Source of the DNA: Tubiluchus corallicola
Taxonomy: Eukaryota > Priapulida > Priapulimorpha > Priapulimorphida > Tubiluchidae
Assembly: GCA_030141605.1 (NCBI GenBank)
Contig: JAQGDQ010000098.1
Coordinates: 386,636 to 450,635, forward strand
Direction: 5' to 3'
Length of the DNA: 64,000 nt
Shown: positions 27,801 to 42,800 of the stretch, in pieces
Position numbering within the stretch: position 1 is the stretch's first letter
Layout: each line of letters opens with the position of its first letter
Program-made: the position numbers and the translations under genes
Notes under the pieces: model-generated
Told to the model about the DNA's origin: nothing
The model's input: the letters and a program-made list of their open reading frames with translations, nothing else
Database searches by the model: none

Positions 27801-30800
27801 TTTTCAGATTGTTATTTTTAGCATACTGTATATCCACTACATAGAGCAATGGAATGTAGTAAGAACATTACTGGGGATGTTATTCACAATATCAAAAGCT
27901 TTGAACCTACATCTTAAACGGAATCACCTCCCTAAACGAAAATTGTTAAGTGGCTCTCCAAAGTAAAAGGAAAGATCACAAATTTAGCCACATCTAGGCA
28001 GCCAAACGTTGCATGCAGCTGGTATCAGCTGGCCAAGTTGGCCTACGTATCGGAATAGCGCATATCAAATTATCGGCGACCTTTAGCTGTTAGATCTGTC
28101 AACAACGCAAACCACTATCCAGCCAAGAAGTGCTGAAAATAACGCTACCAATATAAACACTTCAACTTTTCAACAACAAAATACGACACAAAACTGGAAC
28201 ACCAGCACCTGACAAAGCCAACGAAGTGCTCTAGTATTAGATGAAAGTCACGTTCTTTTCAAGTTCGGTATTCAAAATATTGCAAATAACATAAGTTTTA
28301 CTGAAAAGACCAAAAGCATGCATAGCCAGCAAATGATTTAGTGATGTCTCTTGATATTCAGCTCAAAATGATGGCGAATTGTAGAATGTGATTTCTAAAA
28401 CTCTCGATAAAAACTTTCAGCGTGCATAGCGTACGCTACATACAATACAAGTGCACATATTAGGGTGTGGTGATAACTTTTTTATCCAATCTTTTTACAA
28501 CTTTTCCTACTTTGGAGGTTTGATGAGATACTACCGTGGGTAAATTTTCAGCTAGATTAAGCTTTGGGAACACGTGTCTCCACTTATGTTAAGATTTCGG
28601 AATTATGCTCATTTGTGTAGTAATTTGACAAACTTTAGAAACTATTATGTCCACTCTACTGACCTAGCAATTTTCACCAATAGTTTGCAATGATTAATAG
28701 TTATCGCACATAGAACTGTGACAGTTTTGCATGATAGGAAGTTGTATCTGTAAAATTTAAAAATGGGCGTATTTTATACATATATCGCCATATGTTAACT
28801 AATGCTTTTAAAATTACGCCTATGTGATTTTTTCAAAAAGCTGCTACATTGGAATGTAAGCCCTATTTGTTCTATATATATATTAGCATTGTACAGCATA
28901 TGTGCTAAACAACTTTGGTTAGTACAAAGATACAAGATTCGTAAAACATTTTCAAATTAATTACGCCTACAATTAAATCTGCCGATGATACCAGACGATT
29001 ACACGCTTCAACACATATAACACCTTCATTTATTATGCCCTCTGTAAACTTATGAATTCGATAAATGAATAACTTCATACTGAATAACAAGTCAAGCACA
29101 AATGAAAGTGTGTGCAATTCATTTTTCTGGGGATTTGCTAGTATAACCACAAGAGTGTCAATTTCGAATAATTTCTAATTTATAAAACCTGACTTATTAC
29201 AACAAATAAAAAGTCTCTGATGACGAGAGTCAAGATAGCCAACTCGGCAAAAGATAGGGCGTCATTTTCCAGCGGAAAACGTTCAGTACAACCCAAAACG
29301 TTCCATATCATTTCAGCGGTTGTTGTTAAAAAGTTTTCTATGATTTCTACAAGGCACAATTTGCAAATTCACCCACAAAAAGTTGCATTTTAAGAAACCC
29401 CTAGCCTAGTCGAAAACGTTAGTGTGTGAAAATGACGCAGAATTACTTGGACTGTCATAAAAATATTATCGAAACTGCTTGTAAATTTCCAGGTCGACAA
29501 ATCGAAGCGAGTGACATTGCAGCATAAATTTGAAGCTTATTATAAGTCATGGAATACAAAAACAGTGTGTCTGTGTTTTTCAATTCTCCACCAGGAAGGA
29601 TTATTTAGATTGAATGCTCTTTGAGCTTACACCCTTCACGGTTTCATCCTCGACTGGTATTCATTTAGCTATTGCTAAAACTTCAAGCATAAGCCGTGCG
29701 TGAAGCCAGACCACCCCAACCAAACTATTTACCAAGCCAGCCAGCGCGTGGTAAACAAACGTCGTCACTGCCAAATTTTCAAAATGGAAATATTTACTAT
29801 TCAGCTCTAAGAAAACAGTTCCTGTAACTTCACAGTTCTACACTAGTAATAAGTGAGCTTTTAAACACCTGTTAATCACTTACGTCGCATGTACAATATC
29901 ATTATCATTATCCAACTTACTTTTTGTCGGAAACGATGTGACATTTGAAGTGAAACGAAAAACTATACGTTTTTTTTGTTTAAAAATGGGATATAGGCGT
30001 CACTTCTTATAGGAATGAAATAATGAAGATGTGCCTTTAACAAATATTTCGAAAGACTCCACTCTCCTATAACGTTCTGTGAAAAGTGGAAAATATGATG
30101 AAGACAACCGCCTCAACAGCTCTAACATTTTTCACACTACCGCACAAAGCACGATTGTGGACTAAATGAAAACTTCGCAGCTTATACTGCACATGTGGGA
30201 TGTTAATGTTTTAAAATAATAAATAAATGAATGATTCGCTGATTGGGATTTGGATTTTTCAAGCAATAAGCGAACTGTCACTTTACGTCGCATGTTCATT
30301 TGTCACAGTGTTCGGATGCCAGTGGAAAAATCGGTCACAACCGCCGCTACTTCCTGTCACGAAAGACAGAGATAGAAAACTGCTTCATGTTTCAATTACC
30401 ATGTAAAACGTCTTTAGATGAGAACTGAAAAGCTAGTCATTGTCCGTCGCATCGCTCTCCGAAATGCCACCGATCGCCTGAAAATCTGAAAAGCGGCAAC
30501 AGAAAGACCATTCACTCCGACAGCGAAACGACTTCAGCAATTATCAAGAAACATGGACGAGCGATCAAAGGATATGAAGCAATTAAGACTTTTTGAAGAC
30601 GATGCGAGCTTTATAGGCATGCTTCTCAGTCTTTCTACATCAGCAGCTTTGGTACAAGCATACCAGAGCTTGAGCTTTGAAGGCTCACGGCTTGCAAGCC
30701 CGCCAATGCCGATGATCTTGAATGAATGTTGTGCATGCAAGGCTAGACATGAATGAATGAATAACACAAAATCAATTATTTAGAAATCATTGTACAGTTA

Positions 30801-33800
30801 ATTCCGCATTTAAAAAGATTAAACATAATTGCCTGTTTTTCTTGTTCAATTTTATTTCAATTAAACCGGGCGCTGGGTTTTATTTTTTCATCTACCACAG
30901 CCTGCTTTTTGTTTACTGCATCATCTCTCCTCAGTAGGACTTCCATAACCAGTCTATGATTAAATTCCATAGTTTCAATATTAATGCGCACATACTATTG
31001 AACCACGTCTCCGGGCCTGCGACAGGAAAACCTATCAAAAAGTAATATACAATGGCAATCGTACACTTGCTTATAATATTTTCTGGATTTCCTTGAATCA
31101 GGTAATGAGACCACACTTGTAGTATGGTAGCAACAATAAAAACAACAATACCCGCAGCGCCGTCCAACGAACAACAACGTAACTACATGTGTAAAGCAGT
31201 TAGAATCAAGTAATACAAAGCTAATTAAGCTACGACGAAAAACACTGACTGTCAATCATTCGAGCTGGTACTCGCCAAAATAAATAATCATGAATGGTAA
31301 GCACACAGATTTTGAAACAAGATACTCGCACGCTCCTAATTGTGCTAGATTTCTAATGCTAATTAGCATCGGTGGTTTCACTTGACGGTTTACTGCAATA
31401 ATTAATAATAACAGTCATACTATTAATAAGGCAAGCCAATTCAAAATATATTCAGCTGCATGAACATATATATATATATATATGTATTTAGCGTCTAATC
31501 AATGAAAATCAATGAAATAAGTAAGCAAATAAATATTAAGTTTATTATCGTACACACAACAATATACACGCATCTACATAATTTTTAAATAAAGAAAAGA
31601 TTTTCTTTCTTTATTTGCCCCCATCTACCACTACCAGGCGCACAAAGTCGATCACTGACAAAGTAAGCATAACAAAGAATGCGTGAAAAGCTCTCAGGAA
31701 TAAAACACGTTAATGTAAAGCAACATTGCTCTTTACGCACTCGAACAAAAGCAACCTTATTTTTACAATCTTACAAATTGGTTTAATTTTGTACTGCGCA
31801 TGAGCCGTTGTCAGATTTCATATAGATAAGGCGGTTCTAATATGCCCCGCGGCTGTTAATAATGATCATTCTGGATTATTTAGCAAATTATCAGATCGAG
31901 CTGTGGAACCGTATTTTGTGTTCTGATGATTTTGTAATGGACTCCAAATTCCAGTCAAAACATGGTAAAGAGGACCCAAACCTAGCGCGGGGCACATAGC
32001 AATATCATATTAAGAAACGGACTTTTTATGAGGTAACTTTTCAGTAACCAGTAAGCAATGAAAGCTCAACTCAATGCAGTTTAAGAATTTAACGTTGTGA
32101 ATATTGCTAGGCGTTCTTGCTTGTCTGTGCTTGACCCCGTGGCAGTTTACCGGCTCGGCTGAAGAAATGACCACAGGCCAGTTACAGCAGACTGTTGTAA
32201 GCTCTGTATGTATGCAAGTACAGTACGCACAGACGTGTGGTCAAGGCGGAACAATAAACTGGTTAAGTTCGACCGTATTAATGAGCTTAAATGCTGATAA
32301 CAATGAACAAGCACAATTTACTGATTTTAAAATCAGTTCTTTACGTCAGTTGTTACAAGTTGTTAGATCACTTTTAGAGGCAATGTCACCTACACCCCTC
32401 AAAAGCGCAGAATAGGCACCACCACCATAATAACGTGCCATAATTTCATAAAAATACAAATAAAGAGCTTTTAGTAGATAGTTGTGAAAGCCCATCGTAT
32501 CTCTAACTCTATCAGATTCTAAGTATCTCGCAGACGCCCATACAAAAGCTAATGTAAATAGAGATCAAAGGAGATAAAGATAATGCGTTTTATATGCCTG
32601 AAACTGGTCTTGGGGTTGTGGATATAAATTTTACAGCACACTGTCTCATTAAAGTTATGTCTCATTATGTTTTTGCAAGGTTTATATAAATTATAACCTA
32701 CCTGCCTGGAGTTAATACATACTTGCCTAATCAGTAAACTACGTAAACGACAAATTACTACACCTGTTTCTTTTAGTAAAGATAGTATTATGATCTGCAA
32801 ACAGCAAGTATGTAAAAGATAGGCCTACAGGTGTCTTTTTAACAAAGATTATATTATGCGCGCGCTAAATGTAATTAATTATGTAATTTGCTTCACGCAG
32901 TTTGTCCATACATGAGCATTATTAACGCGCCTATAATTAAACAGTTTAATTTGAGATAATTTCCTCATTCAGGATAATCAGTATTCGTGAGCGCCATTAA
33001 CTGTCTAGCGACGGTGGAATTGAGCCATTTACAGCAATAAATTCTGTAAAGAAATGTATTTAATACAAAATACTCGATCAGAAATATAATGCTGCACCCT
33101 AATAAAGCAAATTTAGGGAACAGGATCCAATTTCAAACTATAGCTAAAAATAATGTAATGTATAAAATATTTAAATAGAACACAATTGTTGTTTAACAGG
33201 TACTTGCAACGCGAAAAAATTAATAGCAGTTTAATTTCATGTTCGCGCCCAATTACATGCATTACGCCATTTCTACTTAGATGGACACAATGCATTCATC
33301 TCGGAAATGCGTAAGCGCAAAAACATGTGCTGTACCACCACTCTACATAATTGTGGCGTAGTGCACACGTTCGACAGCTCATGTATTATTGCCCTGGTAA
33401 ACCTGAAATTTAATTTTTTTCATTTAAAATTTATCGAGTTTTTGTATATTGCCTTAACAGTAGCAGCACTGTACTTCAATTTTGCTTTCGCAAACACGTG
33501 TAACCCGCTCGTGGAATGTTTGTGCAGTTGAAAATTGTGTTCAGTTGTGACGTTATCACTAACTGCACTCACTGACCGTTAATTAGTTTTTAACCTAATC
33601 GTAGGTGTTATATGAATACTTTTACCGTTCTTCAAACTACTGTAGAATATGAAATGTCATTTTGTTTTCCTTTAATATGATGCATGCAACGGTACAACTA
33701 AAGAAAAGGGTTTTTCATTAATAATGCTGCATCGTGCTATTATTCTGATAAGTGGGGGCTTACATGATTTAAATAGTCCAAGAAGCCTAATGACATGCAT

Positions 33801-36800
33801 TCCAACGTTCAACAAATTACGGAGAATAAACCACACTGGACTGGTAATCTTGGCGTTAGTGCTGTAAATTGCTAATTGCTAATATGTACGTATATGCAAT
33901 TTCCCGATTTAGCTGGTTGCATTTGCAGTCTAACAGGGTATCTCTCTCAACGTACTTGAATAAATCTTTAGAAGTTGTTACCTATTAAACTGTCATATTT
34001 AAAACCTGTTCTAAATTACGAATAAAAGCTCGACAGGGATCAAATTTAAGGGGGTTTAAGAGGGGTCGAAAAATTCACGCCACTTGCAGGTCATGATTAA
34101 ATCTTGATGGTGCTACAACAAAGTCTAAAAAGTCAAAAATCCTAGTAACAAGTGAATTGTGACTCGAGGACTGGCATCCACATTTGTGTGTCCGGAAGTG
34201 ACGGAATTACGGCATTGGTAAGCTGTATGGCAGTCATAAAAACGAAAAAGCTTCGTTACACAACGAAAACGCATTCATCGCATTAATCTTTATCTGAAAT
34301 TCATGAGGCACCGAGCTTTAGTCGTTCGTCTCCATGAATTTAAGAATTATTGCCGATGAAAAAGTCGACGAGAGAATTGTCCACAACGATAAAACGTACA
34401 GAAACGGCAACAATGAGATATAGGCAGATGATAAAGTAATAGATTTATGGTCACTAATACGTAATTCATTGCTGCGCCGAACATACTTCGGCTACAATGA
34501 ACTCGTCAACAAGATCCGGGAAAAATCGACCAAGAAATAGGATCATTTAATGATCATGGATTCGAATAACCGGATACCTAAGAGAGAATTGCGGATATTT
34601 CTCTAATTGTATGGCTTTTACGTAAGCAACAAGGATGCTTACAACAAGCACTCGAATGACCTAAAGAGTCTTTCAAGTAGGTCCCAATATATTTTTAAAG
34701 ACTTTCTTGAAATAAATACAGAGGTAAAGTTGTGGCTGTATGACAGGTGAATTCGTCCTACTCTCAACATATGTGATTAGTCTTTTCTGCATAGAATAGA
34801 CAATGTAGAAACAACAAGTGCGTGTTAAAACTGGAAATTCAAAAAATATGTGCTGTGCTAACTATTACGTGCAATCTTGACTCTCAGTAACTAGTGAACC
34901 TTCAACATAAATTATATATGTCGCAATATAACATTTCACCATAGTGTATTTTTATATCAATCAACCAACTCGTTTCTTAATCTTTGGAACAGCTGGTATC
35001 TGATAGCAATGTAAACGTCTACAGGTATCAATCAAGCTTTTGAATTGTAGTTTAACAGAATAAAACACAGAGAGATTATCATTATCGGGGGGGGGGCAAA
35101 AAGCCTTCAAATACCGAATGCAGAGCCCATCGGCAGACAAACTTCTAAAAATCAACTTTCAGTACAAGCATAGGAGTTTTTGAAGCAAACATACGCACTA
35201 CTGTACGCTACTGTACCCGTTAAAACAAAACCGGACCCAATCTTAAACTGTAGGTCAAATCAATCTACTCTTTAAAATATTGAAAGGGAACACACTATGT
35301 TTTCAAAAATGACTTACGTGAAAGAATTATTACCACACAAATACAATTTCGCATTCGCGCCACTAATTCTTCGCTGTTGCGAAATGTTCTCAACATTTCA
35401 CAATACGCTTGTTAGACGGGCACTAGCGCTTGCATTTCGGAAACGCATTATACAAAAACAGGTACCGTACCTCAGTTCGGCTATGTTAGTTTCTGATGAA
35501 CTACGCATGTTCGACAGCTCATGCGCGAGCTCAGCGGTAAATTTCAAATTTGAATTTTTATCTTAAAATATGCCTAGTTTTAGTACTTGTAACACACTGA
35601 ATATCTTACAGTAGCACTGTACTTCAATTTTCGCTTTCGTAAATACGTGCAACACGCTCGTAGAATATTTTTGCGGTTCAAAATTATGTTAGTTTTTGAC
35701 GTCATCAATAGTTGGGCTCGCCCGCCGTAAATTAAGTTTTAATCTATTACTTAATTATCATAAACGCTTTTGCAATATTAATCGTTTTTATCGGACTTGA
35801 AAATGGGGTAGTATATGAAAAATCATCCTGTCTTCCTTTAAGTCTATTGCCTATATTGGACAGGCAGAATTCCAGTATAAATGAAATATGTCAGCACCAC
35901 TTCTATTAAAGAGGCACCAACATGAGAAATTACAGAAATTTACAAGCTAGTAAGCTGCAACATCTAGTAACCAAAGTATTAACCATCCCAATTTTTTCAA
36001 ATATCTATCATTGCAAAGTACAGGCAAGGCCTTAACAAAATCAAAACCCAATCCATTATCCCTTTGCGTCTGACACCTTGGCAACACACAAGATCATTCG
36101 TTTCACACAATTCAAGTCCGAAGTGGCACACTTGGCGCGCACATTCGCCGCAAACTGTGTCAAGTGAACAGTTGGAGTCGCGGCGTGGGACAATGGTCAC
36201 TTCGCGGACGTCGGTCAAACCGAGTGACATCCAACACCTCTGCATCTGCCATCAACACTTTCTGAACATTCTAAGCTCGAGAATTAAAAGCAGAGCTAGG
36301 GTCGGGTAAGAATGTGCACACCACGTGCTTGCAGATTCAGATATACTACACCTAGAACCGCACAGTATGATATTAGTTTTTCTTCAGCTTAAATCTCCAA
36401 TGCAAAGCCCAACAAGGAAACAAATTTTAGGGAACAAATCAAATCAGAGGCCTTTTTCAACAGATAACTAAGTGTAAATCAATTTATTTGTCCGTGTATA
36501 AACGCGTAGCGGGTTTTTACGATGAACCCCTTTTGTGTAAAATTAATATTGTTGAAACTTGCTACATCGGTAATTTATGATGACTTCGTGGGAAGAATAG
36601 CCAAGTGGTCATGGGCTCATGGCAGGGCTTGCCTACGGACGCTAAACAATAAGGAACCTAATTATTAAACAGCCAGGAGACTGCCAGAAAAACTGCTTTT
36701 AGGGAGTTATCTGCTAAGCCGTCCCAAGCTATTTCTTTCATGGGGAGGGAAACATACACCAACAGCTACTGGTACCGCTGCAACCATCTAAATTAAGTAG

Positions 36801-39800
36801 GCCCTGTTGCTGATTACTGGGTCATGGCTTATACAAACTACCTAACTGAATTTACAAACTATTTATATATAACAATAAAAAAAGTACAAGAACGGTTTTG
36901 TGGTGTGTCCTGCGTTTAAATCACTGATATAAGAACAAGCCAATAATGATGACGGTAACGAAGCCGCTGCATGTGTTGTTTGGGTACCTATTGCGAATAA
37001 AGCGTGCGGCAAACACCTCAGATATATAATTATTAAACCTCTTTGTTAATCAGCTCTGCATTTAAGCCAACAATTTATGAAATTAATCATGCTGGTATTA
37101 GCTTAGAAGCCCTGATGTACCCAAAATCTCTCCAGCTATTCGTGTATCTGACACATCACGTTTATTACGTGATGGTCACTGAGCACTTAATTGAGCAGAT
37201 GGCCAAATATATTTAATGGCTTCACTAGCCTAATGGATAGTTGCAACCATTACACAACTGCATATTCTTCATAAACTACACGTCGTCTTATTATTAAATA
37301 TAACGTTAACCTTCCAGTTTGATGAATGTAAACGAGGCCATGTATGCCAGATGTGAATAAATAGACCTTATATGATTCGCATGCAGTACGTTAAGTGGAT
37401 CCTACTCTACAGAGCTTACCGATTGATATCTTAAAGAAACAGCAAATGTGAAATCCTGTAAACAGACGAAAACGGAGAACTTTGCCGATTTAATGCAATC
37501 ATGTCACAAGTGTTAACGCTTAAACTTATGTCTCAGCAATTAAGAACGTGGTTTGCATCAAATTCCTAAAATAACATTTCTCCACCTGTTCGGCCAATGG
37601 TCACTGCGGGCCATTTCATTACTAGTATACTCACGCGGGCTGAGCACTGCGTATCAGATTACAACTCACTACAGCACGTACGGTAAAGCGGGCGAGAGAA
37701 AACTGGAGATAAGAAACAAAGTGGCGTTCATGTAGCATGCGGACGCGGATGCGTTTTTGGGGGTGCGGAATAGATAAAATCGGTTTATTCTGTTTTCAAT
37801 ACTGTTTGTGCAGCCTGAGTATGCGTTATACTTTTTCCGCAGGCTGTTCCGCAATGGAAAACGCACCGCATGCTATATAACGCCACTTAACAGTTATTGC
37901 GCTGAGACTTACGTCCACGATCAAGTACAATGCAACGCTGCGGATGAAAGTTTCTACGTGGTTGATAGCAATACAGGGGGGTTCCAATAACACTAAAAAT
38001 TGTTGAGAAAAAAATTGATGAAGATATGTATTCAACAGACTTTTAAAACCAAAAAATTCTTGGTTCTCAGAGTTATTATTTGCTAGTAGTATAGTGAATG
38101 TTACAGACACGATGGTGATGCATTTTTCATTTTTTATTACTAAATCACTATACTAGTATGAAACCAAACAGCGGCAAGTCGTAAGGGGAACTAGTGATAA
38201 TCCCCTTAACAAGTGGACGAAACTTACCTGTAATTGTGCGCAAAACATTGCTAAACAAATTGTCTGATTTAGGGTTAACACCTTAACTTTATTAGGAACT
38301 GCAACCGCTCTGTGTTTTAGTTAATTACAGAATGAACCAGGAAGTTTACTGATTATTAATTACAAGCTTAATAATTATTGTGCACAAAGGTTCCGACACG
38401 GTACCAGTGAAGGCAGGTAAAGCAAAATTTTGACGATTTTGACAAATGCCATTACTTCGTTAGGAGCTTACTTCAGCTTCGGCGTGGTCAGCACATAAAC
38501 ACGCATTACAAGATTTGAAAGAAGTTCAAGAACCCACACAAAGATCCATGAACGCGTAAACTTATAAGTGTGTGTGTATGATTGTGGTCTGGCTCTTGTG
38601 GGTTGTACAAATTGAAAAAAAATCAAGAGTTGTTAAAAGCACGCTGATGACAATTGGCTACGCAAACTGAAAGTAGCTTTGAAGCTTCCTGAATGCTGGC
38701 GCCTTAACAGGCTTTGACTAGATGACCACTGGAAAATGTAACGCAAATCACCTCACACAAAATTTGCGAGCGCATACTACTTTTATGTGAAGCAACCTGA
38801 GGAGTGTACAACCACAGTAAAGAATTAGTAAAAGTAAAACTATTTTGATAGTTGTGATCAGCAGCACTACAGAAATATTATAAATGATGTTATGTTAAAT
38901 TCTAATTTTATTGTAGTGTGATATGAATTTTTTGCGAGTGCGTTGTGTGTTTGTAATTTTTGTTTGTTGTATTCAAAATAAGGTTTGTCTGTTTGCGATT
39001 TAGCTAAATGAACAGTACGTACATCAGACTTGTATAAGACAGTCAAACTAATGCACGGACCATTTTTCAGAAGTTTTATTTAACTTACATATATCGTCAA
39101 TAATATGGCAAGCTGCTGTACTCTGTTGCCGACATTCCTACTTTCCTAAAGTAATCCAACGTTCTAAGTACTTTTACGCCCATTTAACATTCAGTAACGG
39201 AAAATAACTAGCAAGCAATTTCTTGTTTTCAGTTGAAAATTGGCGCTTTAACATCACATAAATTCCCTCATACTCACCCACAGCTAATAAAATATTCAAG
39301 GACAAACATTAAATATACTGTACAGCGCGCCACCTGGTTTAGTTCAGGCAGATCCACAGGATGAGGTTACCAGTCCCATCATAAGGAACTTCTATTACAA
39401 TCAGATTTACGGTTTGCAGACTCACAGAAAATCACAGCCCGTAGAGCATGCTCTTACTGTACAAGAAAAGATCAACAATGATTCACCGCTATACATGCAG
39501 GAATATTTAATATCATCCAACAGGAAAGAGGTAGTAATTGATAAATGTCTGCCCTGCATGTGATATAAGTCTGTAATGAAGGACGCACCCGTACAATAGC
39601 TATCCACGCCGCAAGCTCTTTGCAATTATCTGGCTATGATAATGATGAAGCCAGTAGAGAGTGGCTACCGCCACACGGTCTAAAGACTCCCGGTGATTTG
39701 CGATTCATAGTATGATATGCATGAAGTGCGTTAGGTTGAGAAATGCTGCCGTCGCAACAGAATACAGCCAAAACAGCAAAAAGATCTCAGTAAAATCCAC

Positions 39801-42800
39801 CATAGATTGTTGGCATTTAGATACTTTGTATGTTGTTATCCAGGAATCCCCCACGACTACGAGCAAATGCGCACGCGGAATACAAATAACTGGGCTAATG
39901 TCTTGCAAAACTAATTAGGTCTGTGACAACCCAGAAGGCGCCGCCCGCAAACCATAACTATTTTATATATGCTCACTATATCAAACTCATGATCATCATG
40001 GGGGGACTAACACTTAAGCAAGACCTCATGCTCAGAAGAAAAATCTGCTAGAAGAGTAGAGTGATTAATGTTGGAAAGATCTGCGCAATTTAGCTGTAGA
40101 TCTGTATATACGCTTTCTCTTTTGTTTTTGGTTTCGGTTAGACTGCATTTTCCAAGCAATAAAAAGTTTTTTTTTTGAAGTCATACGTTAACAATATGGG
40201 AATGAAACCACTAAGCATTTTGTGTACTTAACTGAAAATGGTCGATTTGGAAATTTTATAAAAGGTGCATACTTTTAAAAACAGACTCGCATTTAAATGG
40301 TGTTGTTCATCGCAAAATCCATTGGATGACTGACAGACCGGCCAACGTACGAATCGAACGACTAACCATCTGGGACAGCTATTGAAGGCTTCGCCGAGTA
40401 TAGACATTTTGCCAAGAGATGGAAGGATACAACTTTGTTTATTTGAGCATTTATACTATCGGTGTTTGTACTGTGTTTCTCTCATTCCTAGCCAGGTCAA
40501 CTGCACTAATAAACAAGGCGGGGTCCCTCGGGTTAAATTTGTGAAACTTAATAGATTCCAACCCCTGCGACAGATGGTTAGAGGATGGGTGAACTGGTAT
40601 GGTACATGAGGGATCATGCACCTATCAGTGCTCTCAAACGCGCACTTAAGAAGACCACCCATCCACTTCTTAATTCTGTTGAAAAGTTTGCAAACAGCTG
40701 GATCAAATTTTTGCACGCTGAGTGCAATCAGTCAAAATTTAGGAATTACCCTTAAATGATGGCAGCTCCCAAGCAACAGAGAATCACGTGATTAACTCAG
40801 TATGCTTTTCACAAAGGTCAATACTGACATTGAAAACAAAACCAGATTATTTTATATTAGTTTGTATAAACCAGCTCATTAAAAAATGTTTGTGCTCTTC
40901 GTAATGTAAAAAGTACTTTATTCAAAAATTATTACGGGTTATCGTTTTGAAACAATTTATAGTTGCTTATAATAATAGCACTCCTAAACTGTTTTCTAGT
41001 AGCGCATCTGCTATCCTACTGTTAACCACATTTCTTGCACTTGAGAAGAAAATGTTACCATACAGTTTAAGATAGTGAGTTTTTAACCTAGAAAATAATT
41101 TTTACACTTTATTGTGAGTTCAGCTGTCTATTTTAAATCATTTTTTAAAAAAAAATAGAACACTGTTTTAACTTTGTGACGTCACGTCATTTTAAATGTT
41201 TTATACTCATTTTTGCATAATGTACGTACGCAATTTCAGTTTTTTAGTGTAGTTTAGTTACAGTAAATATTTAAATTGTTTGTTTTATATGGCTTATGCT
41301 GAAATAAACAGTAATCAATCTTAAGAAATATCATGAACTTGTGGCTATATACCAAATTTATATACGGATTCGTGAACATTTTCTAAATGCTACAGAATTT
41401 TGGCAGCAGCGATAGGCCAAACAATCCCTTGCTTGACAGAAATCAGAAACTATCTTTAACAGCTTCTGCACGTCTCCTACATTTCCAGAAGCTACAATGT
41501 ACATGCAATCATAACCCTACGCCCAAATGACTTAAGCGTAAACCATTTGACCTGTTTCTCTTGCTAATCTCCAAAACCTAACAGAAGATCGATATCTGCA
41601 GAAAACGTCCCGCCGTGGTGATATTTTTTATTAGATCACTAGTCCACCAACATTTGTGACGCAGCGTCTGTACAGCAAAGGGACAGTACACGGGAAGTGC
41701 CTCACAATGAATAAGCACAAATCACCTTAGGAGCGAAAATTGGTACAACAATTAGAAAAAAGTTAATAATCCATTACGTTAGGCCCTTCCCTTATTTACC
41801 CTTATGTGCTAACAGTTCAAATGTTCAAAGATAAGTGAAGTTACAGTACAATGCAATGGCATCTGAAGATGCGGACTAACGAAGGGACTCGTATTTATTT
41901 TTAATGGCTTTCAAATGTTTAAATTGCAACAAATGCATTGGTAAGTGGACCTACAACAGTCACAAGTGTGCGAAGTAAGTATAGAATTCACTAAATGGAG
42001 CATAAGCCAAACGAAATTCCGAAAATCTAACACAATGACATTAACTGACACGATCACACATTTTACAAGTTTACTCTATTCTATTTTGACCTGTTATATC
42101 GGTACTGTTACGCTGCCAGTTTGACATTAAAAAATGTACCACGGTTTCTAGAGACTAGGGCGTTACCCTAGTAGATAAATAGTCATTAAAATTTCAGTTA
42201 TGATCACTCTAACGAGAGTTGCCTAAGATAATCTGGGACACTAATCTGACAACTTCTAGATAATCTTGGGTAATGTCATGCTTTTAGAAAATATTGGAGT
42301 TAATCTACAAACTCTGTCGAGTAGTTTTGTTGACTTTACGAGTTGACATTACCTTTTCCCTGTTTTTTTCCAATTCACCGGCTGCAAAGAACACAGCACT
42401 GACCCGAGCTACTCACTAACGGCTTGTTATCTTAGCGCTATGATTTCCGCTAACAATTCTCGCTTTACTTCCGGCTTGAGGATTCCCACCTCCAGGTAGC
42501 TAAGAAACGGGAACAATCCAGAACATGTGTGGGCCTCAAAGCACTGAAAGAGCGCGCGTGTCCACTTGTGGAGGTGGGTGAGAGCTGGTAAACGTAGACC
42601 TATGGGAAAATAGCCACGTGCACGAGGGTCACGCTTAGTGACCTGCTATCATGCAATGTCCATTCCTTCTGCCCGTATGATATGCTTTTACAGGGCTCAA
42701 AAGCCTACACCGCGCAGGAATAATAGAATGGATAATTTTGATAAATTTTTTATTGTTTACTGTGTGCTGTATAGTATACTACATGTACTAATTACTTTTT

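Noticed and set aside
32104-32415. 103-codon plus-strand frame (GQLQQTVVSSV...)
   Set aside because: It begins at TTG rather than ATG, no family is recognised, and no flanking splice or promoter signals are convincing. An exon cannot be excluded, but nothing positive supports it.
35297-35566. 89-codon ORF, and the 74-codon ORF at 33307
   Set aside because: Both arise from the same dispersed repeat and share its motifs rather than forming a protein family with conserved reading frames.
36000-36309. Overlapping plus- and minus-strand frames in a GC-richer patch
   Set aside because: Neither has a recognisable domain, and the plus frame starts at TTG. Only a local composition change is evident.
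40382-40609. 75-codon plus-strand frame and its 86-codon minus-strand partner
   Set aside because: No homology recognised for either. Only the third, frame-shifted stretch nearby looked coding-like, and it is reported with low interest.
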